Source of the DNA: Eublepharis macularius
Lineage: Eukaryota; Chordata; Lepidosauria; Squamata; Eublepharidae
Length of the DNA stretch: 64,000 nt
Direction of reading: 5' to 3'
Assembly: GCF_028583425.1 (NCBI RefSeq)
Contig: NC_072793.1
Coordinates: forward strand, 64,237,028 to 64,301,027
Position numbers and translations under genes: made by a program. Positions 30,301-45,300 of this stretch are shown piece by piece. The notes beneath the pieces were generated by a model, which was given only the letters and a program-made list of their open reading frames with translations, was not told the DNA's origin and made no database searches. Positions within the stretch are counted from its first letter, which is position 1. Every line of letters begins with the position of its first letter.

Positions 30301-33300
30301 TAAACAAACCCCTATTTTCTAACTTATATTTTCTGGTGTAGGAAAATCATCATTTGTGAATGACGGGATGCCTTATTTTAATAAGAGATACCTTATTTGA
30401 TATTTTAAAATGAACGTGCTTGACTCTGAAGTACCTAAATGTCTCTACAGAACTTTTTCACTCATGATGATATTGAGTTCGACTCCGAGTCCTGACTGAT
30501 TATTGTACATGTGTCTGTTTATGTTTTATAAGATTGGAATGTTCCTACTAGCACAGAGTAATTTTTTCATAAAGCAATGAAATTTGGTTTTCTTGTTTTA
30601 AGAACTACTCCAGCTGTGGTCTTCTGGCAATGGATTAACCAGTCATTCAATGCCATTGTAAACTATACCAATAGAAGTGGAGATGCTCCAATAACTATCA
30701 GGTAAAGTAGTAAAAGATAGGTCGTACAGAAAGTTCAGATAAGTCTATTCAATTAGATACAGTTCAGTAATAGGTGTGAGCAGTTGAAATGTTTTGTAGA
30801 CAAAATAGTCATAACTTAAAATATGTTCTAATTATTAGGATCTCAGAAACAGCATAGTTTTGATGAGAAGCAGGGTAGTTCATTGAGGTGGCTGAAGGAC
30901 CACTGCCTAATAGAATCTTCCCCCAAAAGGAAAGAATGGGATAAGGATGGTAGCTGGCTCTGGAATCAGCATCAGGACTTCAATTTTGAGCAGGGGCCAA
31001 GAAATCACAGTTTGAAAGAGTTCTGCTCTTCTGAAGATATGTGCTCCAGGCAGCATAAGTCCCCACTTCTTCTGAATGACTTTCAATTACTATAATAGTG
31101 AGGAATTCTAGACTGCCAAGTTTGGATTTTTATTAAATTTGCAATGTGGTCTTTCATAGAATTGCTTGATGTGTTGACGTGTAAACTCATAGTAAACTAT
31201 AATGAGAAATAGAAGTGTTGCTAATTTAATACTTAGCATGTGGGTGTGGGTGTAATATGTTTCAAATGTTTAAAGCACTTCTCATATTTAACCACAGTAA
31301 TACACATGATGTATGACTGCCAAGTTACTTCTATCTAGTACTAAAAATGCAGACTAAAAAAATTCTTTGAATGATGATAATCACATTTAAGATAATATTT
31401 GCATAGTTTAAATGACTAATGAGTTCTAGCCATCAACTTTGAATAGTGGCAGGTGTGAATCAAGCACTTCAAACTGATATTTATAGCCTGTATTTCTGGT
31501 TAAGTATATCATAAAGAGTAATAATCTGGTCAAATACCTGAAAAATATTGAGCCGGGGGAAATAAAGATGTTGCTGAGAGATGACAAGGGGAAAGCATAG
31601 GAGCTGTTTGCTAGAAGTAGGACAGAGGGGCCCACAGAGTAAGGCTTGTCCCTGTAGAGTTGATCACTGTAGGGCCATTTAGTGCTGCTTGGCATGCTAA
31701 GGCTATACTTGGAGTGAAGGTGGAAGTCATCACTACATAAAACTGTGCAGCTCATGCTGCTTACTTCTTCACTGGTTGATACAGATCTGGGTGTGGCCAC
31801 CTGAGAACCCTGTATCCCCCACTTTGAGTTTCCTGAAGAAGAAATGAGATGGAAAATAAACTATTCCAGTCTTCTCTCAAATGTTGCATCTGCTCCCATG
31901 TGGATCTAGACTATTCTGTTCTTGTGGAAGCCAAACCTTGTAAGGTGCTTAACATTGCTCCAGATGTTTTAAAAATCAGGGCTCTGGAGTGAAAAACTTT
32001 GAGGAAGAGGGAGTTTTTAGCCTTCCAAAATAGTATCTTTTGGGGTAATGTGGAGTACCCTGCGACTCCTGTCCCAAGGCCAGACTATCCATGCAGGGAT
32101 CATAAATAAACTTGTATGGTCATCATGACAGCTAAATTGGTATATAAGTGAGTGAAGTGTTCCAGATTACACAAGAGCAAACCACATGCTACAGGGTGTG
32201 GGGGGGGGGGAGGTTTCTGTTTCCTCAGAAGAAACCCAACTGTCAGACTACTGGTCTGTTTAGCCCAGTATTCGTGTCCCTGAAAGCAACTCCTCAGGGT
32301 TGGAGGAACTATCAGGAACATTGTGGGGTGGGAGGCTATAGGCAAGTCCATTTCTATTGGCTCATTCAGAGCAATGCCTCTGTTGAGTCATCTCAGATGT
32401 AACTGTATCAGGATGTGAGTGCTATGTCAGTTTTTGAGGCCTTGGTTCAGGGAACTCAAGACCATAAGAGATTTTTGACCAGTGCAAGCCCCTAGTTTTG
32501 TATTCTTGTAATATTTCGTTGCTCAGCCAAAAAATTTTTTCAATACTATGCAAACTGTGTTTATAAGATTTGAAACAATTTGATATTTAATGTACATAAG
32601 TACTGTGCATACACAAACATTTTTTATTTTTGCTTTAGCCAGCTTGGAACTGCCTATGTTTCTGCCACCACAGGTGCTGTTGCCACTGCTTTAGGACTTA
32701 ACGCTCTTACAAAGGTATTTCTATGCTTTTCCTTATTTTTTTTTTAGGCAGAGAATATTTTTTTACAATGTTATAACACATATATAAATAATTAACTAAA
32801 AATTAGTTAATTCTGGAACTTTAAAGATGAACACATTTGTTTTGACATTAATTAACATTGCAGAGAGCCTGTTTCTGCAGAGCACTTGTTAATCCTTTTT
32901 AACTGAATCTTGACTATCATAGCTTTGCCTTATTTATTTTTTAATGTTTATATTCCTCTTAGCAAGGCAGCTTTATTCATTATTTAATCTTGTACAAAAT
33001 GTTCTCCCCCTATCACCTCTACATGGGTCTGTAGCCATGTATTTCAATATACGCTTCGTGCCACTGCATGAAATAAGGCTCTTTTCTTTGAAAACTCATA
33101 CCATCATAATTCTGCTTTTGTTTTTAAGGACCCATAAGCAGCACAATTGTTTTTGCAGAAACTGACAAAGATAGCTCTTCTTCTAAACATTTTCATTTAG
33201 CAATTGCAAATGTTATTGGAAAAGAAAGTATGTTGCTATGGAGAAAAATGGTTAGATATCTCTCTGAATGGTGTCACTGGAAGTTCCAGTGTAGAAATTT

Positions 33301-36300
33301 TTCCTGTTTTAGAAAGTACAACCTATGGAGTCAAATCAGACCTGAAACCCCAAACCAGTTCAGAGAGGTTTTGTAATGAATCAGAATAGTTCCAAAACTG
33401 TTTCTTGGTTGCCTTGAACCTGAACTTAACAAAAAAATAATGGTAACAAGTTCAAATAAGTGATTCAAAATCAGTCAGTAAGGAAACTGTTCAGTGTGGT
33501 ATGGACTCTCTGTTCTATCTGTATTTGGGAAAAATATATTTACCAGTAAGCCATCTGAAAAGAGGAGGATAAAGAGACTTTGGTAGGCAAGGTCTCGACT
33601 GGTAGACCTCCTGACTGAGGCCCGGGTACAGGCTTGCTTACACACAGGCTACTGTCCAGCTAAACAGAGTAAGTTCTTTGCTTTTTGCTAAGTCAACATG
33701 GTTTCTTGGAAGAAAGGGTAGAAAGGAATTATGGGTATTTAGGGCTGCTGGGCCTCTTGCTATGACAGGAGTTCTGCCACTGGCAGTCCTAGTTACCCAT
33801 TGCAACTCCAAGCAGCGGTGGGAGAATTTCTTTTTTAAAACACCTGCAGCATCTGCATTACTTCCAGGTGTAACCTGGAGTGATGTTAGATAGCTCTAGG
33901 AATCACCAGAAACAGTATGGAGAAACCATAGGGTAAAACTAGTTTTCCCTGGAAGTAATGTAGCAACACAGAGGATGTCATGGCCACTTCACATCCCTGC
34001 CCTTCATCCTCCCACTTGTAGCAAGCCACTGCCTGGCAACCCTATAGATACTGTAGATGATATTTTTAAAGGGGCAGGAAGCTATGAGGCTGAGTATGGG
34101 AGGAAAGGGACCTTGAAACAGGGGTGGCGATATTAAGATAGTGTTTAGTCATTTTAATTGTAATAATTATTTTGCCTGAATGACTGGGCCTAAAAGACTC
34201 TCCTTTGTCCACTAGCTTAAAAGGAGACTTTCTTCCAAGAACATACATTTTACAAATTAAAAAAAAAAGGGGGGGGGTAATACTATTTCAAAGTAAATTA
34301 TTGTTATTAATTTTATAGATACTATGTTGCATTAAATATATCTAACGTCCCTTTCCTATGGGCTTTCAGCCCATTTTGAGGTTTCACACACCTTAAAGAT
34401 AAAATGCTAGCTTCCTGTGGTGAAATAAGTTTTTTCAAAACCCGTTTTGCTCCATTTGCTCTATTTGCCTTCAGAAGCCAGAGCAGATTTAAAGAGCCTA
34501 TATGAAAGCAACCTAAGCAAGATCAAAGTGTCTAAAACTGGCTACTACATCACTTTCTAAAATGGAACCAGAACAGAACTAGAGAGTTAAAATACTGATG
34601 ATCTGGAACAAAATTCAGATTTTTAATGCTTTGAATCCTGTGTCCATATTGTAGAAGGTTCCTGCTGCATGTACCCAGTTCTTTTAAAGTTCATGTGCAG
34701 AGGCTTCAGAGCAGTTTCAGGTAAAATGGTAATGTAAATTAGTCTTTTCAAAGATTAACAGTGCAATCTAAAACAAAGTTACTCCAATATAAACCCACTG
34801 ATTTCATTGGGCTTAGACTGGAGTATCTCTGCTCAGGATTGTACTGTAAGACAAGCATCTAAAAACTCCCTAGGCTGTGCCTGTTTACCTTCTTCTCCTT
34901 TTTCACAGCACGTCTCTCCACTCATAGGACGTTTTGTACCTTTTGCTGCTGTAGCTGCTGCTAATTGCATTAATATCCCACTAATGAGACAAAGGTAAGG
35001 AACAGCACGTGACCCATTACGGAGCTGCCTGTCCATTGGTAGCACCTGTGTGCTTAACCTTACCTGCTTCGGAAAGCTGGCAGCAACCCAAGACTAGCAT
35101 TAATGCATTAGACATGATGATAATGATAACAACAATATTCAGTTTATATACCGCCCTTCAGGGCAACTTAATGCCCACTCAGAGTGGTTTACAAAGATTT
35201 TATCATTATCCTCATAACAATCACCTTGTGAGGTGGGTGCAGCTGAGAGAGCTCCAAGAAGCTGAGACTGACCCAAGGTCACTCAGCTGGCTTCAAATGG
35301 AGGAATAGGGAATCAAACCCAGCTCTCCAGATTAAAGTCCTGCCACTCTTATCGACTACACCAAACTGGCTCGCAGTTTGAGTGATTTGAGAGGGGGATT
35401 CTAGTCATATGCTACTGCAAGCATTCTTTTTTCTGTCTTGCCACCCATCTGGTGCCATTTGTCTGTTTTGTGGTTGAGGGCATCCTCATTATTTTTCCAT
35501 GATAGCAACTTGGTCTGGAAAACAGCAGAGGGGTATAGGGTTACTTCCTGAACCAGTGCTTCAACTCTTATCCAAAGGGGGTAGCCTGACAACAGCTTTT
35601 AAATAAAATGAAAAATATCTGGAGACCCAGTCCTATAGGAGGTATGTGGGCATTGTGTTTCATTCTTCTACACATTTGCAAAATGCACAAGAGGTTGCTG
35701 ACCAATTGGTTTGAGCAGGTACTCATTTCTGTTACGTTAAAGGTAGACATTTTGATCCAGATATAAGGCCAAAGTGCCGCCTCAACTACTTTATGGAATA
35801 CTTATTTGTCTTGATGGATGTTAGCCAAACATATAGAGGATATAGATTTATTTCCTCAAGAGATGTTATGGGGCTCCCTAAAAGGGTAGTCATGGCAGTT
35901 ATGAGGCTTGAGGTGAGATTATGTTAATTAGCAGCTATTGTAAACCATAAATGTTTGGCTGCCTATTTGCCATAGGGATCCATCCTCCAGCTATGCCTGT
36001 TTAGTACTTGAAGCCACATATATGAGTAAATGGAAGAAAGTTAAAGTTGAAGAAATGAAGATTGCTGGAATTTTTTTTACCCCAATTTTCATGTCTTACG
36101 AAGTAGAGAAGGCCCAGGCACTAATCAAACAAAGGAGCTGTGATAGAGTTTGCCAGAATATGTATACTGTAGTACATAGACCTTGTTCTCCTTTTAGAGC
36201 TAAACTTTCCAGTACTTAAGAAGTGGGCAGACTCTTTAAAAATCTTAAATCTACCAAAATATAGAGTTGCTTTTACATTAGCATGTTCTAACATTTTGCC

Positions 36301-39300
36301 ATCAGCAATCCTTAAGGGTGGTTACAAGCGAATCCCTTCAACTGATCAGTTGTGCCATCACAGTACAGGGATGATAGTGTCTGTAGCCCATGCATTGCCC
36401 GTTTGCAGTTATTATAAAGGAATTAGAGATTAAGCAATTGCTCCACTCTCTGCTGAAGTAACAGGCAGATAATCCTAACTGAGGACAGTGCGTATATTAA
36501 TGAAAGTGTAGCTGTCTTGTTAATGTGTCCTTTGGGACTTGACATTGGATGCTGAAAAAAACATACAAATACTATAATTTGTGTTATTAGAAGAGGTCTG
36601 TTGACTGTATGCCAAAGCTGGTGGTGGTGGAAAGGGCTATCAAGTCATAGCTGATTTATAGTGACCCCTGCTGGGGTTTTCAAGGCAAATTTTTTGTACA
36701 AAGATTAATCCCGCATTAGACAAGCCCCCCAAAATTAATAAAGACAAAGCAGGGCCTATACTTAAAATTCTCAAAATAGTAACACGTTTGTACATACAGA
36801 ATTCTAAGAATAAAAATAAATAAAATAGTTATTCAGCTGGTTTCCTCTCTCTCTTTAAAATTCTGACAGGGAATTAAAGCATGGTATTCCCATTACAGAT
36901 GAAAATGGAAACCGACTGGGTGAATCAACCAAAGCTGCTGAACAAGCCATTCTGCAAGTAGTTGTCTCGAGGATTCTTATGGCTGCTCCAGGCATGGGTT
37001 AGTCTCATTTCAATTAAGCGTAACATTTGTATTAGTAATGAATAAATCTTTTATTCAGCACATACCCACTGCAGAGCAGCTCTCATAATCCTTTGTGCCC
37101 ACGAGGCTGTCGCTGTATCCATGCCCAAATGTCTAAAGAGTAATACTTTAGGCGTGAGAAGGAATGAGATGCCACAGAGAGCTAGGTGAGAGTGTGATTT
37201 GGCATCTACTTGGCTTAGATTGCCTGGCCACATCAGACTGGCTGTTTTGTTCAAAGTGTCTTTGTTTTATGGTATTAATTGCTTAATTAGACTGTAAGAT
37301 TATCAGCCAGTTAAGTAGTTTGTACTAAACTACAGAATAGCTTTCTGACAATTATGAATTATTAAACTTATTTGCTGGATGAGCAAGGTTCAAGTCCAGT
37401 AACACCTTAAAGACCATCCAGAGTTTCCTGAATATAAATTTTCAACAGTCAAGCTCTCTTCATTGGTAATTTGAGGTATTTCTCATGTATATGTAACTTA
37501 ATATGCTTTGTAATCATGGAAGAAATTTTGCTAAGAAACTGCATATTAGAGATAAATTTCAGAGGAGTATAGCAAGATACAAGTCCAGTAGCACCTTGAA
37601 GACCAACAAGATTTTCAGGGTATAAGCATTTGAGAGTCAAAGCTCCTTTTGTCAGATACTAGTAGGAAAGAAGATCCCTGAGTCTTTGTATCCCAGCCAG
37701 AAGGTGGGAGGGTTGTTGCAAAGAAGGGTGTCAGGATGCAAAAGTACAATGCAGCTAGATAAGGTGGGAGGTGCTCTGGTTGGGCTGCATTATACCATTG
37801 TACCTTTACATCTTTGTAATACCCCTTGAAAGCTTATACCTTGAAAATCTTGGTCTTCAAGGTGCTGCTGTTCTATGGCAGACCAACACCTGAAACTATC
37901 CAAAGAGTTAGCCATGGTCGTCTGTTGCAGCCCAAAAACAGAATCTGGTAACGCCTTAAAGACTAATGGATTTGTTTTTACATAAACTTTCATGAGTTTC
38001 CAAGTGAGTTTTTGGTGTTGTAACTTCAGGTAAAAATCTTTCTGCCAGCTGAACAGTAACATTTCATTTATCTGACAAAGTAGGCGATGACTCATAAAAG
38101 CTGCTGCCACAATAAATTCATTGGTCTTCATATCAGGGACAGTCTTTCTTTTGTGAAAATGTCCTGAGTATTAACGTTACTCCAGAAGAGATGGAATGTT
38201 GAACGCATCAGAGTGCCAACTAAAGGGGGAAAGTACATTGCAGGGTGTGGGTGGGGAGGTCTCTTTGTTCCTGGAGAGGAAGATTCTGGGAAATGAAGTT
38301 CTGCACACCTTCTAATGCTACCAATAAGTATTAAGGAATAATATTGTCAGCTACTTTTGTAAACTGCTAGATATGATTTGCTAGGATTTAACCATGTGGT
38401 TTTATTTTCTAACTTTATAGCTATTCCTCCCTTCATAATGAATTCTTTGGAAAAGAAGGCATTTTTAAAGGTAAGCTTAACTAAATGTCTACTGATTTCT
38501 TTATTACAGTAAATAAGATTAATGGAATGCTGCCTCAAGTGCAGAAAATAGTTAAATGAGCTTAAATTTACAATTATTCTATGTTCCCTTCAGGAAACAC
38601 TTGTTTGTGAGTACAATTAGAAAATGTGAGAAGGATTTATTGACTCAGTTGTGCAAATTAAATCCACATGTTCATTATTCTAATGTACCTAGTGAGTTTT
38701 GTGGCTTAGCAAGAATTTAGAGATGGCTTTCTTTGATAAAAAATTCCAAGACACTTTATGGAACCATGCCTCAATTTTAACTTTTCATGTTGGAAGAACA
38801 AAGATATTTGTTTGACCTTATTACACATCTTGGAATGATTAGAGTAATGTAATGAGCATTCTTGTCCCTTCAGTGACATTTGTTGCAAGAAATCATAGAT
38901 GAAGATTCCCTCTGTCAAATGAAGTATCCATTAATTAGACAGTTTAATCAACATTAGGGTGTTGTGGATTTTGCAGATGAACACGTCTGAAAGAACTTTT
39001 CCATGACTGTTCTGACAACTTCTTGGCCCTATCTATGATTTCCTACTCCTCCTTGTCCCCTCTTTTTCTCATGACCTGTGAGCTCAACTGAATTATTCTA
39101 TAGCTAGCTACTTAATTATAAGACTTGGGACTGATCAATGCTAAAACAGTTGTGCAATGGTGTCCACTTTTTAAATAAGCAGCTGGTGTCTGTCCTTTTG
39201 AAGCTGCATTCAGTATTCTATGAACTGGTTGATTTCCTTTTTCTAAGAAAATCAAAGGTAGTAGCCATATTGCTGCTTTCATCCTTCCTTTGTTATTTTG

Positions 39301-42300
39301 ACACTTCATGTATAATTGGACCCTTTAAATAAAGTTGCCACAGGAAGTGAGTCAGTTTTATTCATTCATAGTTCAATAGCAGAATTCTTGACAACTAAAT
39401 TATATTGTGCCCATATAATCCCTTTGTGTTATTTCTTCTTCTTTTTCCCCTCTTGGTTCAGATATGCTTCCTGTGGTCTCATCTTCTAGCTTGTTTTTAG
39501 TAAGATTTTTTGGTTGTTCTCCAAATGCAAGATATAAAATGAACACTAGTTTTTTCCTCTAGGTCTGTGTAACATTGTAAATAATGCCCATGCCCCACAT
39601 ATCAGGTGGCCTTGTGTGTGCCATCAAGTCACAGCTGACTTATGGCAACCCTCAGGTTTTCAAGCAAGAGACTAACAGAGGGGGGTTGCCTTTGCCTGCC
39701 TTTGCATAGTGACTGTGGTTTTCCTTGGTGGTCTCCCATCCAAGTACTAACCAGTATGAAACATTGCAATCTTTGCAAATAAATAACTCCTACAGAACTA
39801 GTAAGTTATATGTTTATTTAGTTGGTTGATTCCCATTTTGAAATGACTCAAAAGAAGATCCTCAGAGCATCGTGTAAAGTATTCAATAAAAATATCCTAA
39901 TCAGTAAAATAGAATTCATAATTGGAATGGTGCCAAAAGGTGGAATATAAGTTCAGAAATATAAAATCTCCCCCCTCCCCCATGCAAAACGATAGAGCTA
40001 AGTATCTGACAATCATTATTTATCAAGACAAAATGAAAGTTTTTCAAGACAAAATGAAAATTTTGCCTTATGGCAAGATGCAAATCTGTAAGTAAGGTTG
40101 CTGAGAGTGTTTTCAAGATGACCAGATTCTTTTAGTTCTGCCTTATTGCTATTCTACATTAAGAAGTATGTTCCTAGTTGTCTTGATTAGATACAAGTTT
40201 GTAATGGATTTCATACAAGAAAAAAGTGTATTCCTTTGTAAGTATATTAGCCATTAATACTCAAAAGAAAAAATAATTTATTTTGTTGCCTTGCATCACC
40301 TCTGATTTGAAAGGGTACCATCTGTTTTGTCATCTACTGAATCTAATGGCCGACTTAAGTTTTAGTGATTCTACTAGTTTCACTATGGGTGAAATACCCT
40401 TGTTAAAAATCCCTGTAGATGTGTGATCTGTTAACTAAAGGTCAATTTAAAGTATTAATTCCAATTTTAGGAATGATGTAGATCTGATTTTTTCTTTACA
40501 TTTCCTGTGCAATGGCAACCCTGATTAGAAAGGTGTGATTATTCTTACCGTTCAAGAATCACCTAAAGCTACTAGAGCTACCTTCCCTTGACTGGCCACT
40601 ATGTCTAAGTCAAATGGCTGGATCCAAAAGCACTACTGCGGAAGTAAAGCAAGCAAAGCAAAAATTTCCTGCCTCTCTCTCCTGCCGCCGCCCACTGAGC
40701 TCCCTGTGATTCTACTCTGGGGTCTGAAGGACCATTGAGAACAACGTGGGAGGTAAAGTGGGGGATATACAGTAGGCTAAAGAATCAGTGGAAATCACAC
40801 TCCCCTTCCCAGCCAATGGAAGTTCCATCAATGTAACTGTACCTTTAGAGCCATCCCAAAGAAACTATTCATTAGTTTTGGGAGCACATTGCAAGAGACC
40901 CTGTGTTCTCTATGTTACAAGCACTCCAGTGTTTAAGCCTTCTCAGCTGTAATCCTTATTTTGATCTTAAGTTTTCCAAGGTATAGGCTTACTGTTCCAT
41001 AGTTCATTGCCCCTAGCTGGTGAATAAACTCCATGTGCTAAGTTCTTCAGGCATATTGTTTTTTCTTGATTAAAAACAACCTCTCCCTTTCCTCTGCTTC
41101 TGTTGAGTGAAAGCAATCATCTGTTCTTGCCATAAAATTTTCTTTTTCATTTCCAACTTTGTCAAATAATTAAACTTTTTTTAACGAAGTCACTTCTATA
41201 GAAAATTCTAGAACAGTTAGGGAAAATATTGGCTGTATAAAAATCTTTGGAAAATAAATTGGCACTTTTTCTGCCACATCGCATCTCTCATCTTTCATCA
41301 CAAGAACTATAGTTCTGTGCTCATTGCTTATTTCCATGTTCCTATTATTTTGCTTCCAACTGCAACAGCAATTTAGGGCTATGCTTTTCACTGAAAAATC
41401 ATAATTGCACATATTGACTGTAATTCAAACTGCTTCACTAAATGACATCTAAATTTCATACAAGTCTTTTGGAGGAAATGCTTGTTTTTAGTAAGAACAA
41501 AATCCAGTATACAGAATTCAAATCAGGTTAACATTTAGTTTAAACTAGAAATCTTACTTGTTTTTGGAAGATTGCCAGCTACAGGAAAGTGAATCTGGTG
41601 CAGGCATTAGGGATGTGCACAGAGAAAATTTTCATTATAACTTCAGATCCAGGCTTCAGGTGGGAAATTTTAACCTGACTACTTATTTCCAGGTAGGGCA
41701 ATACTGGTTCAGATTCAAATCTGTGAGTTTTTTTCAGGTTTTAGAGTTCTAGGACCATTATTTTCAATGGGTAATGTATATGAGGGCCTAGGGCAGCTGT
41801 TTATAAAGATGATGGTCCTCCCTCTAATCTAAAGCGCCTCCCCCAAATTTTAAGCAGATTGAACAAAGGAGGTTCATAGAGGTTTCTTTCTGCGAAGCCA
41901 CACTAAGTTCTTTCTACTAGTCCCTAAAATGGCCATTTATTTGTTTGTTTGTTTTCAATTTTTATTCCACCCTCCCTGCACAAGCAGGCTCAGGGTGGAT
42001 TATATCAAGTAAAAACATTCCTATAAAATTTACATCTTAAAACTATTTAAAAGCAACAGTCCAACAGCACAATGTAAGATTAAAAAATATGCACGATAGC
42101 AGTATTCAGCAAAATGGAGGCAATCAAACTGCCACTTAAACTGTAATTTAAAAACTGAATGGTGGATGCCTCTGGGTGGGAGGGGTCCAATCTTCTCCTC
42201 TGTCTAGGCCAGTGGAGGCCTAACCTAGCTCCAACCATATGCCTGGTGGAACATCTCTGTCTTACAGGCCCGTTGGAAGGATAGTAAGTCCTGCTGGACC

Positions 42301-45300
42301 CTGGTCTTATTACACAGAAAGTTCCACCAGGTTGGAACCAGGCCCAAAAAGGCCCTGGCTCTGGATGAGGTGAGGCGAGCCCTCCCTGGGGCCAGGGACC
42401 ACCAGTAGCTGTTTATCCCCTGATTGGAGTGTCCTCTGGGGCACATCCGTGGAGAGGTGATCCCGCAGATACGCTGGTCCTAGTCCGCATAGGGCTTTAT
42501 AGGTTAATACCCAAACCTTGAATCTGATTCGGTACTCCACTGGCAGCCAATGCAGCTGGTGCAATACTGGTGTTTTATGTGTACCACTTGACACTCCACT
42601 GATGACAGGTGCTGCTGCATTTTGGATCAGCTGCAATCGCCAGATCAGACTCAGGAAGCCCTGTGTAGAGCATGTTACAGTAATCCAACCTAGAAGTGAC
42701 CATTGCCTGGATCGCTGTAGTTAAATTGCGAGTCGACAGGTAAGGGACAAGCTGCCTGATCTGTCTAAGATGAAAAAAAAGAGGACCTGGCAACCGCTGT
42801 AACCTGAGCCTCCATTTTAAAAGAGGCATCTAGGAGTACCCCCAAACTCTTGACCTTCAGAACTGGCATAAGTAACGCCCCATTGAGGGTTGGAAGCTGG
42901 AGTCCCAAATCTATGTGCCCGCAACTCAAGTACAGGACCTCCGTCTTCGTGGTATTTAATTTCAGCCGACTCTGCTTCAACCATCCAGCCACGGCTTCAA
43001 AAGCATGTTCCAGGATATCCGGGGCCGAGTCAGGTCAACCGTCCATCAGCTTTTTAAAAAGCAATGCTCTGCCTGCATTTATTTCATTCATTCATTTCAT
43101 TTCCTTACTCTTACAGTGAATGACAATTTTAAAAAATTACTTTTCCACTTAAAACTCTGCATTTTCCTTCTTTATTGTAGTTTGTTGTTTGTTTCCTTTC
43201 AGAAAGTGAGGAAGGCTTCCTTTGCAGACCCTCCCCCATCTTGTTGGTCTGCCATTATTCCCTGTGGAGGACATTTCCGGGGGGGCGGGGTAGAGTCATG
43301 GCTTTTCAACCAAATGTCACCAAAATTACAGGAGAGATTCTTCTGCTTGCCCAGCAAACCCCACCCCCCACCCCACAAGTTTCAAGCAAATTTGACAAAG
43401 AGTTTGAATTCTGTGGGTCTCTGAACAAGCTCAGGCTTTCTGCTTGCAGAGTGGGGGGAAATTCTCCACCCCATGATGGACAGGGGAATGAGAATGCCAG
43501 CTCTCAGCAGCTTGGTATTGGTAGATTGGGAGTGCTCTGTGCTCCTCCTTACAAGCACCTAATCGGAAGGAGGAACTCTATTGTCCAGGAAAGCATTAGA
43601 ATTTTTTTTTAAAATGTGCTTATGCATGGCTGCTAAGCCATCGAACTTTGAAAAATACAGATATTTCAGGGGATGGTGTTTCATTATTCCCAAGCATCTT
43701 GGATTTATGTTACCATTCAATTTGTTACCAAAATACCATTGGATTTATGTTACCAAAATCAACGTAATGATTTGAAACAGCGATTTTCATGTGTATTTTC
43801 AACTCAGGGATTCCATTATGCACACCCCTAGCAGCCATACTACTTTTGCTCAAATTTTCTTTTTTTTTTTGCCAAATATCCAGATTCTTTGTGATTTTAA
43901 AATGCAAGTTGTAATGGTCTTTTACACTGTTTATATTGTTTCAGTAATTTCCCAAAACTGTCTTGCTTTGTTCCATTTCTCCCATAGAGTCTCTTTCTCT
44001 GTTCCAAATTCCAATATTTATCACCATTTGTGCCATAAATTTCAAGCAAGAGTAAATAATCTAAAGAAATGATCCCTTACAGTAAAGCATACTGAAAACT
44101 GTGTCAAACAAGTAACTCTGTATATCTTCTGGTGCCTTATCAAAACTGTAGCAAATTACTCATGGAAGTCTGAACTTTTTTACAGCCATTTGCAACTAGG
44201 GCATAATACATTTCTAGACAGTACTAAGACTTCAAATTGGCAAAATGTTTTCTCAGAAAATATTTGATCTTGCTTGTACTGTCAGGAAAGAACAGAATGA
44301 GCAGATTACCTATTTTTTGTTTTGATCTGCATAAAAGACTTTAACTATTCCTTTGCTATTCAAATCTGTAGCAAAGTCATACAGTGTCTTCATCTTGCAA
44401 ACTCCCTCAACTACTTATACAGATTAAAAATAGCATCATTAAGGGAGATATTGATTTTAATGACTATTGCATTTTGAAAGAGCTCAGTTGACTGAGTAGT
44501 AAGCATTCCTCTCCATTATCTATTCTACAGAAATATTGCTGTAATGGCCCAAAAGAGTTGTTTGTTTTTAACTGCTCTATATGAACAATGCCTCCTCACT
44601 GCTATGATTGTCTGCATTGCTGAAAACAGAGAGACAAATCAATCAGCACTACAGACTATTAAGAGAAGGTAGTTATACAAGGTGCTAAGAGTTAGGAATG
44701 TTGACAGTTCCTAAGAAATAAACTGTATTTTTAACTTTGCCTGCATTAAGCATACATTTTAGGTACCCATATGCCTTTTAAAAGTACTATATCCAAAATC
44801 TCCAGTAGTGTATATGCAGTAAAGTATAAACATGTTTACCATGTATCATTCTGGTTTTGACACAGCGGTTCCCGTGGATGAGTGCCCCCATTCAAGTGGG
44901 ATTAGTTGGCGTTTGGTGAGTAAAAAATTCAAAGATTGTGTGAGTATTTTCCCCCAACAATATTCACTTTTAACAGTACATGACAGACTCCAAAACTTTG
45001 ATCTAGTGAGACTGTCCAAGTCTCATTAAGGCTAGGGCAAATAACTCAGAGCAACTGAGGCAATAACTTTTCTGAACCAGCTGCTGGGAGCAAGGCAAAC
45101 AAAAGTAGGTTTCAAGCCTCAAGAATAAGGCAGGATATAAGTTCAAATATCTAGTTAATGTCATCATGGGTTTGGAATCAAAGAGATCAAACAAAAATGG
45201 AAGGAGAAGGGCCATGCAGGGTCGCAGCATGCTGAGGTGGGAAAGGCCACGTTAGAAGATTGAGTCTGAAGGGAAACAAAATGCTTGAGAAAAACAGAGA

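Noticed and set aside
31426..31800. 124-codon minus-strand frame in SFXN1 intron 4
   Set aside because: No homology I recognise, no splice sites of its own and ordinary intron composition. Treated as chance.
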